NCBI GenBank assembly: GCA_014529385.2
Contig: CM043967.1
Location: 10,430,001 to 10,494,000, forward strand
Origin: Adiantum capillus-veneris
Taxonomy: Eukaryota > Streptophyta > Polypodiopsida > Polypodiales > Pteridaceae
DNA: 64,000 bases
Direction: 5' to 3'
This document shows positions 24,534 through 34,421 of this stretch, piece after piece. The notes below the pieces were generated by a model that saw only the letters and a program-made list of their open reading frames with translations, ran no database searches and was not told the DNA's origin. Every line of letters starts with the position of its first letter. Positions within the stretch are counted from its first letter, which is position 1. Both the position numbers and the translations under genes were made by a program.

Positions 24534-24542
24534 CCTTTTATA
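24534..24542 (-). promoter_or_regulatory. TATA box of hAT copy B
   Basis: Plus-strand ccttttata is TATAAAAGG on the minus strand, about 240 bp upstream of the transposase start, as in copy A. Between box and ATG lies a GA-rich leader (minus: CT-rich) with a duplicated 30-bp segment. Confidence 0.55.
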
Positions 24543-25009
24543 GCCTCCCAAGGGCCAAGGCTTAAAAAATATGGCAGTTGGGGCTGCACAGAGCCGTTGC
24601 AAACGGTAAAAAACGGCCATTTTTTTGAATCCGACCCCGGCCGACCCTTGCCGTCCCCGTCCGGTCCGTCCGACCCCGGTCCGGCCCCGGCCGTCCCCGG
24701 TCCGTCCCCCTTGCGACCCGCCCGTCCGGCCCGTTTTTCGTCCGTCCCTCGACGTTCCCAGCCGTTCCCGGCCCGGTTACGGCCGTTCCCGGCCCGGTGG
24801 GCCCGTCCCCCCCGTCCCCTGTAACTATGTTTACAGGACTAATGCGCCGACATGCTTGCGGCAGCCTCAGGCTCTCAAGCGCCAAATGGACTAGTCATCC
24901 ATTGTGGAATGATGTCGTAGGGTAACATAGGGATCCTCTACCCGCTAAAAAAAGGACTCATGAATATGCTTTATCTTCTCTACACCATAGTTGAGGACGA
25001 CTATGATTT

Positions 25010-25023
25010 CAAGAGAGAGGTAA
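25010..25023 (+). promoter_or_regulatory. Polypurine tract of the chromovirus
   Basis: caagagagaggtaa directly precedes the 3' LTR terminus tgtcat. With the plus-strand PBS at 13004 it fixes the element's orientation. Confidence 0.7.
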
Positions 25024-26616
25024 TGTCATAATAATCAATATCTAATTCTCCGAAATGATTTTCTCATGTTAAACTGATCATTTAATATGGGGAAGTGCCA
25101 GGGGAAAAAAAGCTAGAATATTGGTTAAGCTAGCAGACCGGCCACAGTAGGGATCCAAAGGAGGGAAAATAGGGATCCAAAGGGGGGGCCATCTGCAAAA
25201 GAGCCATGTGAAACAATGGGCTAAAAAGACCCTAAGGTTCAGCCCATTAATACTTCCAAAATGCTAAGGTTCCAAAATTCAAAGGTTGTGTCCAAAGGTC
25301 AACCCTAGGGAAATTGGATGCTTTGTGTGTGACCAAAAAAGTCTTTGAATATCCCTACATAGGAGGGGGCGAGCCTAGCAAGTAGGGGATGAGAGAGAAG
25401 GCCACACACACACACACAAGCTCCCTTTACACAAAGGGAATGAGGGACACATGTCAGCTCCCTAGGCTAGATGCCCACAAGGTGTACCCAATTCCTATTG
25501 GATGACCCTTGAAGTGGACCAATGAGAATTAGGCTAGAGTAAATTTATCCTAATTAATTTTGAAACACTTAATAAAAAGAACCAATGAAAATTAAGTCTC
25601 CTGGATGATTATTGGACAGCTTGTGAAGGGGTCCAATAGGAATTGAGCAGCCCAATGGGCTACTTAATTCCTATTGGTCAGAATGGGGAAAGGTCCAATG
25701 GGGATTTAATTCATTTAAATCAATTAAGTTTAATTGATTAAGCTCTCACAAAAGGGGAAAAGGGGACACATGTCAGAAGGCTATCACTTATGCTGCTTAA
25801 TAGCCATTGGCTTGACTTGGGGAGGTCCAATGGGGAGTCTGCAAGAGCAAATAGCAAGAGGGCTCGCCCAAGAGAGAGAGGGGGTTGATTTTTTGCAAGG
25901 CATTATCACACACACACTCACACAATCTCATGTGTGAAGAAAGAGAAGACTATCTCTTCCCAAGCTTTAATGGAGAGCTCATCACCTACTCCAAGCTTGT
26001 GAGATAGAAGCTTACATCAACACACTCTTGGCATGTGGATGCAAATCCAACCAAGAGCCAAACTTCAATGCATGCTCATCTCCTCTACCAAGCTAATTAC
26101 TAAGCTAAGGTATGCTAATATGAGTGATTATGTGAGGAGATGTACATCTTTCTTGTAAGATACTCCTTCCTCTCAATCTACTCTCATACCCTGCTAGCTC
26201 TCACCATCTTCGAAGGTGTGTGAGGTCTTGGGTCTGAGAACGGGATAATTAAAGTTGTGTTTGCTAAGTGTTTTGCTTAGTGCATGAAGCTTTCATCTTC
26301 ATTGCACTAGCTTGTTTTGAAGGAACACAAAGAATTGTATTGTACAATGTCTCTCTTGATGGGAGAAACTATAATACAAAGCCTTTTGGAGGGGGGACCA
26401 GCTCCATGCAAATCCGGTTCTCAACTGTTGTCAATAGCTTAATTTCTCTCTCTTTTGAAGTATTGTTGATGCTATCTAACTAAGTGTTATGCTTTTTGTT
26501 GCTCTCTCCACCCAAGCACTCTTGTAATTCTCATTAGAAATCTCTTCTAATGAAATGCCCACTATGTTCATGCTAATTTCCGCTACACATAAGTTTTTAG
26601 GCCATTAAATGTTATA
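25024..26616 (+). repeat. 3' LTR of the chromovirus (1593 bp)
   Basis: Starts tgtcataataatcaat; ends aaatgttata (terminal CA mutated to TA). It is nearly identical to 11409-13002, with scattered substitutions and small indels, for example one ttc repeat fewer near 26166. It is followed by tccg, the TSD. Confidence 0.93.
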
Positions 26617-26893
26617 TCCGACAGCATGAGGGAGCGTAGAGAGACTTTCCTTCGACTTTGGCGTCTTGGGCCATTTTTCACCACGGATCAGGGTGTGCTT
26701 AGATGGCACTACCGTCCACCTGTGTGGCTCTTCCCTCCTTCCATCCCCTGATATAGCCTCATTGTACATATGTTGTTTTTTCATTGGGAGAGTCTCCCCA
26801 TCATGTTTGTTGTAGCCTCTCTTGTAGAGGAGGTTGTAGCCCTATGGGCAGTTTCATTAACTAATAGAAGGATCTTTTTCTTGGAAAAAAAAA
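26617..26893 (+). pseudogene. LINE copy 1 ORF2 end, 3' UTR and poly(A)
   Basis: Continuation of ORF2 after the chromovirus: TCCGACAGCATGAGGGAG joins 11408, as the uninterrupted LINE at 43430 shows (ctccgaccgcatgcgg). The frame ends at TGA 26749-26751 (PPVWLFPPSIP). The short 3' UTR ends in ggatctttttcttgg followed by poly(A); this terminal segment is conserved in the other two LINEs. Confidence 0.85.
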
Positions 26894-27276
26894 AAGTAAG
26901 CCCATCTTGATATGACTGATTTCTTTTTAAGATGAGATCCTTTGGAAGCTTCATGTTGTTGCTTTTGTTACTGACGATTCCAATAAGAAGTAGGTTGCTT
27001 AGAACTATAACATTTCCAATAATATTCATGCCGAGACTTTTGCTGCTCGCATGGAGATACTTTGTGTCTAGTTGTCTTTGAGAAACCATGCTTTGGGTGA
27101 GGAAATTTGGGCTGGAAAACCTCCGATTTGGTCGGTGCAGAGGTTTTCATCTGCAGCTACTCTAGGCGAGTATTGATTGCTGCGAGGCTTGTTGAAAGTG
27201 CTGCCATCTGCTCTTTGAGGACTGCTATCGAGTCCTCGAGTGGAATAAAGTCGTTGCCATCTTGTGATTCAGCCAT
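26894..27276 (-). pseudogene. N-terminal part of the LTR element ORF (gag-like coiled coil)
   Basis: Minus-strand frame from ATG 27276: MAESQDGNDFIPLEDSIAVL and on, with a heptad-rich stretch (LKEQMAALSTSLAAINTRLE) like the N-terminal coiled coil of plant gypsy gag proteins. TAG at 27157-27159 follows LE where LEQLQM would give a continuous coil. TAA at 26968-26970 follows NRQ. Past the LINE, the same frame continues at 1309-492. It is a broken single-ORF product, with no zinc knuckle or enzymatic motif in this part. Confidence 0.55.
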
Positions 27277-27334
27277 GCCGACTGCTTAGAGGGAGTAATT
27301 GGAACTGTGGCATGACAATGTGTCACATACATCT

Positions 27335-27476
27335 TGGGTGGGGTTTGCAAACTTGATGCTGGTAATGGGTCCAGAGGAGCCAGCTCGGGAAGAATGGAAT
27401 CCTGCTGGGTGGGGTCTGCAGACCTGATACTGGTAATGGGTCCCAAGGAGCCAGCTCGGGAAGAATGGAACCCTGC
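27335..27476. repeat. Two tandem 71-bp units
   Basis: Units start tgggtggggt at 27335 and 27406 and both end gaatggaaYcctgc; they differ at several positions. They lie just upstream of the LTR element ORF. Confidence 0.85.
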
Positions 27477-28060
27477 TGTGAATACCAAGGCAAGAATCGG
27501 TTGCTTGACCACAAACTCTGGCTTAGCAGTAAGTACTCCGAGAAAAGAAGTAGGGCATCTTTTGGGAATTCACCAGGATGTACGGGGCAACGATGGCACC
27601 TCATACGAGAGTGGTTGGGTGGAGAGACTTGCCAACTAAGTGTACAACGTATTCCGAGAAAGTGGCGAACCCATGATGAGAAGTGTAATCGATATCATCA
27701 TGGCCTGGTTGGACTAATTTGCTGCAATCATATGCTGAGGGGCTTTTTTCTTTAATAAAAAAAAGAACGCTGCTATGTTAAATTCTGACAGAAGTTGTGT
27801 TCTTAATCAGGCCGTCATCCAGGTCCATGGGCTGCTGGCTCGTGTTTTTCTTGTACGCTGGCTGTTTTAATTGCAGAGCTTCTGCTGAGTTGGGCACGGG
27901 CAAGGTGCGACGTGGACCTCTCTATGCCTCTCAGGAAGCTTGCCGATGCTCATGAAGGCGGTGGACCGTGGGCGGTTCCCAACTTCCATTATCGTGCTTG
28001 CGAGGCTCCCTATCCCAAGCCGTTTCTGTCTCTCTCGCATGTCGAAGAGCCCGTAGCAAG

Positions 28061-28062
<2 letters not shown>

Positions 28063-28097
<35 letters not shown>

Positions 28098-28158
28098 CGA
28101 CTGCCTGTGCTAAGTCCGTCTCTGTCTCTCTCTCGCATGGCGAGCAGCCCATGGCAAG

Positions 28159-28209
<51 letters not shown>

Positions 28210-28213
28210 TGTG
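28063..28213. repeat. Duplicated CT microsatellites with TG tail
   Basis: Two blocks of (CT)n (about 28063-28092 and 28160-28192) follow similar stems, gcaaggactctc with gctaagtc nearby; the second runs into (GT)n to 28211. Confidence 0.9.
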
Positions 28214-28380
28214 CTAAGTCTGTCCATTGCCAAGGCTGGTATAGAGGGAAGAGGAGGGCGCAGGTGGAAGTGGGAGAAGCGGAGCTGGCATTGGCCCTAG
28301 ACCAGGTCGCACACGCAGGCGGTTGGTGCCGTGACGTGGACTTTTTGTTTTTTGTTTTGGGGGGAGGATATTCGTGGAGC

Positions 28381-28411
28381 ATCAATAAAGAAAGTGAATT
28401 TCTTTATTGAT
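28381..28411. repeat. Perfect inverted repeat, 13-bp arms, 5-base loop
   Basis: atcaataaagaaa, gtgaa, tttctttattgat. AATAAAG occurs on both strands, so it could act as a bidirectional 3'-processing signal. Function is unknown. Confidence 0.85.
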
Positions 28412-28992
28412 ATGCCAGTTGGGCGATTAAAGCACAGCAAGCGAACTGTTTTTTAAAACGCATGCATAAGTTTATTATAACGTGTAGAAGAGTCTTCAAA
28501 GATGTATAAAGGTGTGACCTTTTGTTGAAAGGGTGCCCACTTGTGAAGAACAGCATACGATTGCTGAAAGGACACATGTGTTGAAAGATGTCCACGTCCG
28601 TGAAGAGGCTGCTTCTTGAAGGGTTCACCCCAGCAAGGGTAGTGTGTCAGAGAAAGGCTTCACAGCATAAATTGTTTGTCATGCTCATATACTGAGTACA
28701 CAAATGCTCATATACTAAGTACACAACTTGTGGAGCATGAGAAAAATTATAGAGGGAGAATAGAACGTGTGCACCTATGACCAGTGAGCGGATTCTTGAT
28801 GACAAGGTTGATTCTCCCTTGCATGTCTAGAACGATGGGGCGGGTTGAGACTAGTAGAGGCTCACATCAATGATTGCGAATTGGTTATTTTCACCATCTC
28901 TCGGTAGCTTCCATACATTTCCGGGAAGGGAAGAGGTTGAAGAGGGTAGCGGCAAGGGTGAGAGGCTCACAACCTTCGGGTCCCGGAAAAAT

Positions 28993-29006
28993 TTGCTCTT
29001 ATACCA
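28993..29006 (-). promoter_or_regulatory. Primer-binding site (degenerate Met-tRNA type)
   Basis: The plus strand ttgctcttatacca is TGGTATAAGAGCAA on the minus strand, one change from TGGTATCAGAGC. It is adjacent to the LTR at 29008. Confidence 0.7.
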
Positions 29007-29007
29007 C

Positions 29008-29403
29008 TGTAAAGAACTGTACTAATACTTTATATGTGTTTACTATATTTTTGAACAGAACTAGAAAGATAACTCTGACAAGAGACTTTGGAGATTGTGA
29101 TTGATTGATTGATTGAAATGTGTTACAAAGGCGTTGTTATATAAAAACTGAAAAGATACGATGAAGAGACATGACCATAGGTCAAGAGTCGTATCCTTCT
29201 GCTGTAGAGTCGTGAACCTTCGGCGTAAAGGTGCAACCATTTGTTGAAGAGACATGGCTATCTGCCGAACAGGTGCGACTCTTGGACGAAGAGACATATT
29301 CTTTGGAGAAGCGGAGTCTCGGATGTGTTGCATGTTCGTATCTGCAAAATAATCAAGTGAAGAAGATAATCCCAAAGACAAAGAATACGTCACAATCGTG
29401 ACA
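29008..29403 (-). repeat. 5' LTR of the non-autonomous LTR element (396 bp)
   Basis: Plus strand starts tgtaaagaactg and ends gtcacaatcgtgaca (TG...CA). It matches 1-359 over their common length. Confidence 0.85.
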
Positions 29404-29546
29404 CAAAGAGAGAGATAGATAGATAGATAGATAGTTCTATTATCGTCCTTGAAGGTCAAATATGACCTATGGGACCAAATGAACATGTCACGTGGTGTGA
29501 GTGGAGGTCATAATCGATGCTCAAAAATGGCTGAAATGAGCGTCGC

Positions 29547-29630
<84 letters not shown>

Positions 29631-29969
29631 TGTTATATTAAACGTCTTCAAAAGACCAAAATGACCTATGAGACTAAACTTGGTGGATTTAATACAATGT
29701 CTAGGTACAAACATAAAAAGGAAGTAAAGCGGAAAGTGAATCATCATTATCAATGTCCAAGGATGTTCGGCATTGGACGTTGTCCGAGAAAGTATTGCAT
29801 CGGTTGCTGAAGAGATTCTTCAATGTCCACCTCTGTAATAGTTGTACTTGGCTTCTCCCATTTCATGCTAGAATAGTCCTGATCGTCTGGTGGAGCATAG
29901 TACCTCCAGTACCTCAAGCACCCTAAGTATCTTAAGTATTCACAGTATGATCAGCATGACCCGCATGAC
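29404..29969. other. Flanking DNA with simple repeats, no gene seen
   Basis: Contains (GATA)n near 29413, (TA)n 29550-29595 running straight into (GA)n 29596-29627, then unassigned sequence. A stretch gaccaaaatgacctatgaga after the repeats echoes ggtcaaatatgacctatggg before them. Confidence 0.7.
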
Positions 29970-30310
29970 CTCGTCGTCGACTTCATTGTCTTCGACATAG
30001 ACCAAAAGTATCCATCGTCGACATCATCGTCTTCGACATAGACCAGCAGTACCCATCGTCGACATCTCTGTCTACGACATAGACCATTAGTACCCCATCG
30101 TCGTCGACAGTCCCCATCAGTACCCCGTTGTCAACATAGTCATCACCTCGTCATCGACATCATCGTCATCGACACAAACCCATCAGTACCTCGTCATTGA
30201 CATCCGCGTCATCGACATAGACCCAACAGTACCCGTCATCGTCGCTGACATAGAACCTCTCAGTACCTCAATAGCCCGCAGTCGCCGCAGTACCATGAGT
30301 ATCAGTAGTA
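29970..30310. repeat. Degenerate minisatellite, about 45-bp unit
   Basis: Repeats of a theme catcgtcgacat, cgtcttcgacatagacc, agtaccc. Spacing varies between about 40 and 50 bp and divergence is high. Confidence 0.8.
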
Positions 30311-30486
30311 CCCATCAATAGCATCCGTACCCATTAGCATCATCATCTTAGCATTCAGTCATTGTATTAGCATTGTGCAAGAATAAAGAAAGTACTTGCT
30401 CTGTCAATAGAGCAAGGGGGCCCTTGAGGGTTGGGACTCGACATCCCTGTGTCGTCTCTTTTCTCTCTCTCGTCTCTCTCTATCAT
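30311..30486 (+). other. Possible LTR R/U5-like remnant
   Basis: gaataaagaaagtacttgc is followed by agcaagggggccc and CT-rich sequence. It resembles the AATAAAG...GGGGCC arrangement in the LTRs near 32000, 46330 and 48150. No boundaries are visible. Confidence 0.3.
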
Positions 30487-31756
30487 TCAGTTCAATTCTT
30501 TTAAGTGAAGTAAAGTGTCCCTTGTGTTTGTATACGGAGTTCTAGATCCGAGAAAAATCCTTAAACACTTCCGCTGCACTTGACAAAATGAGTGTCCATA
30601 TAGGCCCGATCTGATCACATATCCATCCTCTATTAGTTGGAGAAGATGCTCTTTATAGAAAGCCATCTTCGTGCTTGACTCCTGTATCGGTTGTAACCAT
30701 GTGCTCCTAGTATCTAGCTGAATCAAATTGTGGCGTATGAGTTTAGCGATCTCCATCCATGTGAGAGATAGGGAGGGTGCATCCAAGGAGTACTAGAACG
30801 GAGGCAATCTATCCATGATCAAGCCATGTGAGTGCAACCATGATGTCATCTGCCCATACCAGCATGTGGTGTTCCCCTGTAGCGCTAACTGTTGGGATTA
30901 CTCAAGGGCTAGTCGAGAATATCTATCTCTGGGGAGGCTCCATAAAGTATGCATGAAGGATACTGATCTAGTAAGGGCCACTATGAGAGAGGGGGCAGCT
31001 AGCTCAGCTCGAATAATCTCATGTGGAACTGAGGCCTTAATCTGAATCATTTGAGAGATCATAGAGCCTCTCTATACATCTCCATCCATTAGTGATACCA
31101 GATCTGCCATGGTGCTCCACTGAGGACCCAAATCTGAACTGCGTAAAGCATAGCTAAAGCCACTAGAGTGTCAAAAAGCCACAACTTTGTTCAAGGTTCT
31201 TGAAACTGAACTTGCGAACACATCTTCGCTAATCCTCCCAAGGCTGCATAAGCTCTCGTCAATCTAGTCTCCACTGCTCTCCTAAATGAAAACACGTCCA
31301 CTGAAAATTGTCCCAAGATAGGTGTATGCATCACTATACTCCAACGTCTCCCGGCCATATATAAATGAGGGTGCTGACCTCTTGACCCACTGTGGTGTGG
31401 TGTTAAACACTAGATCCTTGGTTTTCCCAGGTTAACAGACAATCCACTATCGTGGGCAAATATGTACAAAGCATCTAAATGATGCTGCATCCCCTCCGTG
31501 GAGTCAAAAATCAACACAACATCATCAACATATAACATTAGAGGGATCCATGTCCGTGCCAATTGTGCTCCTCTATCACTATCCCTCTCAATGTCGTGAG
31601 CAACCTCATCCACATACATGCCAAATAGTGTAGGAGATAGCGGACAGCCTTGTTTCACCCCTATAGTGGAGTGAACCGAATCAAAAATCCCCTTTGGAGT
31701 GCGTACATGCACCACTACTGACCTATATAGAGCCATGATCCCCCAAATCAACAAGG

Positions 31757-31758
<2 letters not shown>
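30487..31758 (-). pseudogene. LINE reverse transcriptase fragment (different family from the L1 copies)
   Basis: Minus-strand RT core: TIGVKQGCPLSPTLFGMYVDE, then LMLYVDDVVLIFDSTEGMQH (catalytic YVDD) and LSVNLGKPRI, stopping near 31410. Other frames continue with YLGTIFSGR and LFDTLVALAMLYAVQIW, the region that follows LINE RT cores. The last frame ends at 30487 (RDTLLHLKELN). It is 5'-truncated at a GA microsatellite and has several frameshifts. Its motifs resemble RTE-like plant RTs more than the L1 copies here; family assignment is tentative. Confidence 0.7.

Positions 31759-31821
<63 letters not shown>
31759..31821. repeat. (GA)n microsatellite
   Basis: About 31 uninterrupted GA units at the boundary between the LINE RT fragment and the LTR to its right. 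Confidence 0.95.
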
Positions 31822-31824
<3 letters not shown>

Positions 31825-33147
31825 AAGAGAGAAACAAGCCCGTAGGGCGGTGGACTTAGAGCTTTCACCCGATTCTTTACTTGAACTTTACAAGACACAG
31901 AAACTTTACGAATAAACCTGTGAGACTGGAATTAACACTTCAAACAAAGCACGGCCTAGGAGCTAGAGTGCTACCAAGCAAACAACAACACCTTGTAGGC
32001 CCCAAAGACTGGCGCCCCTTTCGGTATTTCTTTATTCTTATAAAACTTGAGATAAAACGTACAAGTTCCTACGAGCTGTCCACTTTTATCGGGCTGAAAA
32101 TGGCCTACCCTAGCCCGATTTCGGCAGCATAACCGTAGTAGGAGGCTTCATAGATAAAATCCCCATGTAAAAGGTGTCTTTCCCGGCACATAGGAGCACT
32201 TTCCCAAAAATCTGCAGCACGCGGAATTCTTTGTTTTCTGCCCCAAAAATGCACCAGATCACTTATACAACGATCCCCTTGCTTCCTTGAAGCTCTTGGG
32301 GGTATTAAGGATCAATTAGAGTCGAAACTCTAAACCTGCAAAAATACACAGCAGACTGTAATTCACTGTTTCGGGCTCCGTTCCGCGTGCTGTTCTCATT
32401 TGTAGCAAGCCCTTGTACTCCCGCACTTGTAGGGCTACTTGCCTTTTGAATCGAACAAGATTTCCTGCTTGAAATCTCTCCGAATTCACCTGTACCTGTG
32501 CTGGGGATTAGCAATTAGCTATTCTAGTACCTGGACAAGAGGCTCTTGCCTCGACATACACGCATGAACCCATACAACTGAACATATAGATAAAAATTCC
32601 TTGAGTGGGGCATCATGATTCTGTATTCAAAGGGGGGAGAGAGATGCACAAGAGCGGAATCATTGTGCTACATAAGACAAGGGAGAAGGCAAGCCTTCAA
32701 TTAAAGTTGTGATCAATTGCAATTTGCACCCACTACTCACACACATTTGAGTTCACTTATGGAGCAAAAATCAGCCTCCACTCTCAAATTGGGCGCCCCT
32801 CTTCATGCAAACTTGGAAAATCAACTTGGAGCCGCCAAGTGTCCACTTTGCCTCTTTTGAGTTAAATTCCTAGTACCCACCAACTTATAAAGTTGAGGGG
32901 TCTAAATGACTTTGAACTGAGCCTAGACATCCTTTTACTGCTTGGATTTTAGTGCCGACTAGCCCGACCATCTCGTGCTGACCAGCCCTCCCTGACTGTG
33001 GGTGAAACTCTCGGCCGTTGACCGTTTCACACCGGACATACAATGTCTGGCCATTTGTGAATTCAACAAGAGGGTCCCAAAAATTAAATAATAATCAAGG
33101 GAAAGAAACCAACAACTAAGGTTAGTAGTTGCCATAGCCTCGTGACA
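31822..33147 (-). repeat. Probable 3' LTR of a minus-strand chromovirus
   Basis: The minus strand starts TGTCACGAGGCTATGG at 33147, directly after a purine-rich tract (33148-33163, minus CTATTTCAAGAGGGTA). A TATA-like ctttataagttgg lies near 32888 and an AATAAAGAAATACCG R-region motif at about 32015-32037. Its lower boundary is not certain. The length of about 1.3 kb is similar to the 1.59-kb LTR of the chromovirus at 11409. Confidence 0.55.
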
Positions 33148-34255
33148 TACCCTCTTGAAATAGCAAAATCCTCGATTGCATGGTAGAAATGATTTAGTGT
33201 GATTAGCACCCTTTAATCATCACATGTATCCGCAGGAAAGATCATGTATCATAGATACAAATGACTTACTGAAACCTTCTTACTTTTGCCATTTCTATCT
33301 ACGATAGAAGTGAACGTTATATCTTTAGCATTTGTAGAGGAGTGTACACTTCTATTGCACTGAATCCGTATGTACACATGATGTGCTAGCTCCATCATTA
33401 CCCCTCTATTGAGCACGTTGAGTTGGGGTATACGTAGGTTGTAACCCAAAGGCCTTACGGTAAAGCTGAAATACATTTGGTGACTCCAAAAGTTCACTCT
33501 TCCATTCACTTTGCATCCATAGGTGGATAGTTCTTGAACTTCATCAAATAGTGTCTTGCAACATGTCCCTTAACTTTTCTTTCCTTATGTGCCAAAATCT
33601 GCTCAAGTACCAAGATCTTATCAAGTTCCTCAACTTTTGGCTGATCTTCATCTGGCATATCTTCAGGCACATCACCCACAAAGGGTCTTAGAAGACTCAC
33701 CTGAAACGCATTATGAATCTTCCAAGTGTCAAGCAATTTCAACCTATACGCAACATCGTTGATCTTATCAAGTACTTGCAAAGGCCCATAATAACGCATG
33801 TTGAGCTTTGGAAACAGCCATTTATTTTCTTTAACCTTGCCTTTTCAAACCGCATGAGTACCCAATCACCATGTGAAAACAACAATTCACGTCAGTGACG
33901 ATCAACAGTCCTTTGGTGCTTTGCCTGAGTCTTCTCCAGGGCAAGCTGATCTTCTTATACATTTCATCCATGTTCTATATATAGCAATCTGCTTCAAAAA
34001 TTTTGTCCTTTGTGTGCAAAATGGAAGGAACCTTATTGCCACCCTCAACAATCTGAAAAGGTGCCTTGCCGGTTGACGAGTGCACCGTATTGTTGTAGCA
34101 TACTCAAGCTTGGGTAGATACTATTTTCACTTGCCCTTATTATCTAACACATAACATTCAACAAATCTAGGACTGTAGAAATAGACTCTTCTGACTGTCC
34201 GTCAGTTTGTGGATGAAATGAGAAGGAAAACTTGAGCGTGGTGCCCATGTTTGTA
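33148..34255 (-). pseudogene. Chromovirus integrase C-terminus and chromodomain fragment
   Basis: At 34250-34190 the minus strand reads TNMGTTLKFSFSFHPQTDG followed by QSEES, the integrase segment around the catalytic Glu. Frameshifted pieces follow (YNNTVHSSTGK). The best-kept frame (33799-33506) reads MRYYGPLQVLDKINDVAYRL, KIHNAFQVSLLRPF and GHVARHYLMKFKNYPP, the last being chromodomain-like. It parallels 18443-19100 in the other chromovirus. Everything upstream of the integrase Glu is missing, replaced at about 34255 by the Penelope-like element. Confidence 0.8.
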
Positions 34256-34378
34256 ATTTTGGTTGTATCCTGATTTATTGTGTAGAGCTTATTTTCGTCT
34301 TGATTTTGGTTTGTTTGAGTGTTATGTCTTTTATTTTTTAATTTGTCTTGATTTATCTATTTGTTGATTTTTTCTTTT

Positions 34379-34381
<3 letters not shown>

Positions 34382-34419
<38 letters not shown>
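34382..34419. repeat. (GT)n microsatellite
   Basis: About 18 GT units in the AT-rich sequence upstream of the Penelope-like ORF. Confidence 0.95.

Positions 34420-34421
<2 letters not shown>

Larger units (their letters stand above)
21667..24829 (-). mobile_element. hAT transposon, copy B (3163 bp), coding-intact
   Basis: Minus-strand copy of the element at 15144-18273, nearly identical. Its 5' end is at 24829 (reversed: catagttacaggggac) and its 3' end at 21667 (catagttacatgggac). Flanks are tctgcggg (21659-21666) and tttacagg (24830-24837), which pair with copy A's flanks rather than each other. The subterminal regions are rich in GGGGTCGGG-type repeats. Both ends and an uninterrupted transposase are present, so it could be autonomous. 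Confidence 0.93.
11409..26616 (+). mobile_element. Ty3/gypsy chromovirus with internal hATs and an inverted pol segment
   Basis: LTRs 11409-13002 and 25024-26616, Met-tRNA-type PBS after the 5' LTR, purine tract before the 3' LTR, gag-protease on the plus strand, and RT-RNase H-integrase-chromodomain on the minus strand between two hAT insertions. Inserted in LINE ORF2: ggcagttccg lies left and tccgacagcatg right, so at least a 4-bp TSD (tccg). The LTR pair is nearly identical by eye, so this insertion is young compared with the LINE around it. Removing the hATs and turning 18274-21666 round restores the gag-PR-RT-RH-IN-chromodomain order. Confidence 0.92.
1310..26893 (+). mobile_element. L1-type LINE, copy 1 (interrupted by later insertions)
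   Basis: Full-length-looking non-LTR retrotransposon: GC-rich 5' region (1310-1742), ORF1 (1743-3596), ORF2 (4119-11408 resuming 26617-26751), a short 3' UTR and poly(A) at 26885-26893, bounded by a perfect 16-bp TSD. Insertions inside it are a 469-bp and a 153-bp hAT-like element and the 15.2-kb chromovirus at 11409-26616. The endonuclease region is amplified as four 975-bp tandem units. Sister copies at 38975-43684 and 51167-57035 lack all of these, so the changes postdate this copy's insertion. Both ORFs carry stops and frameshifts, so the copy is dead. Confidence 0.92.
27277..28992 (-). other. Long leader of the LTR element, no gene seen
   Basis: Between the PBS (28993-29006) and the ORF start on the minus strand. 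It contains a 71-bp tandem duplication (27335-27476), CT and TG microsatellites (28063-28213) and a perfect hairpin (28381-28411). ATG-started frames here are short and low-complexity; I see no supported gene. Confidence 0.6.
1..29403 (-). mobile_element. Non-autonomous LTR retrotransposon, outermost element of the nested stack
   Basis: Minus-strand element defined by two related LTRs (1-359, cut by the window edge; 29008-29403), a polypurine tract next to the low-coordinate LTR and a Met-tRNA-like primer-binding site next to the high-coordinate LTR. After removing the LINE at 1310-26893, the internal part is only about 3 kb. It contains one ORF (27276 down to 26894, then 1309 down to 492) and a long leader. 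No protease, RT or integrase is recognisable, so I infer a deletion derivative moved in trans. About 60 bp of leader beside the PBS closely resembles that of the gypsy element at 38660-45593, a likely relative or helper family. The outer TSD is outside the window. Confidence 0.8.

Noticed and set aside
27912-28385. Ser/Leu and Arg/Glu repeat frames
   Set aside because: They are translations of CT and GT microsatellites.
29970-30310. CRISPR-like array of regularly spaced repeats
   Set aside because: Repeat copies are degenerate, spacers are themselves repeat variants, and the genomic context is a plant nuclear genome.
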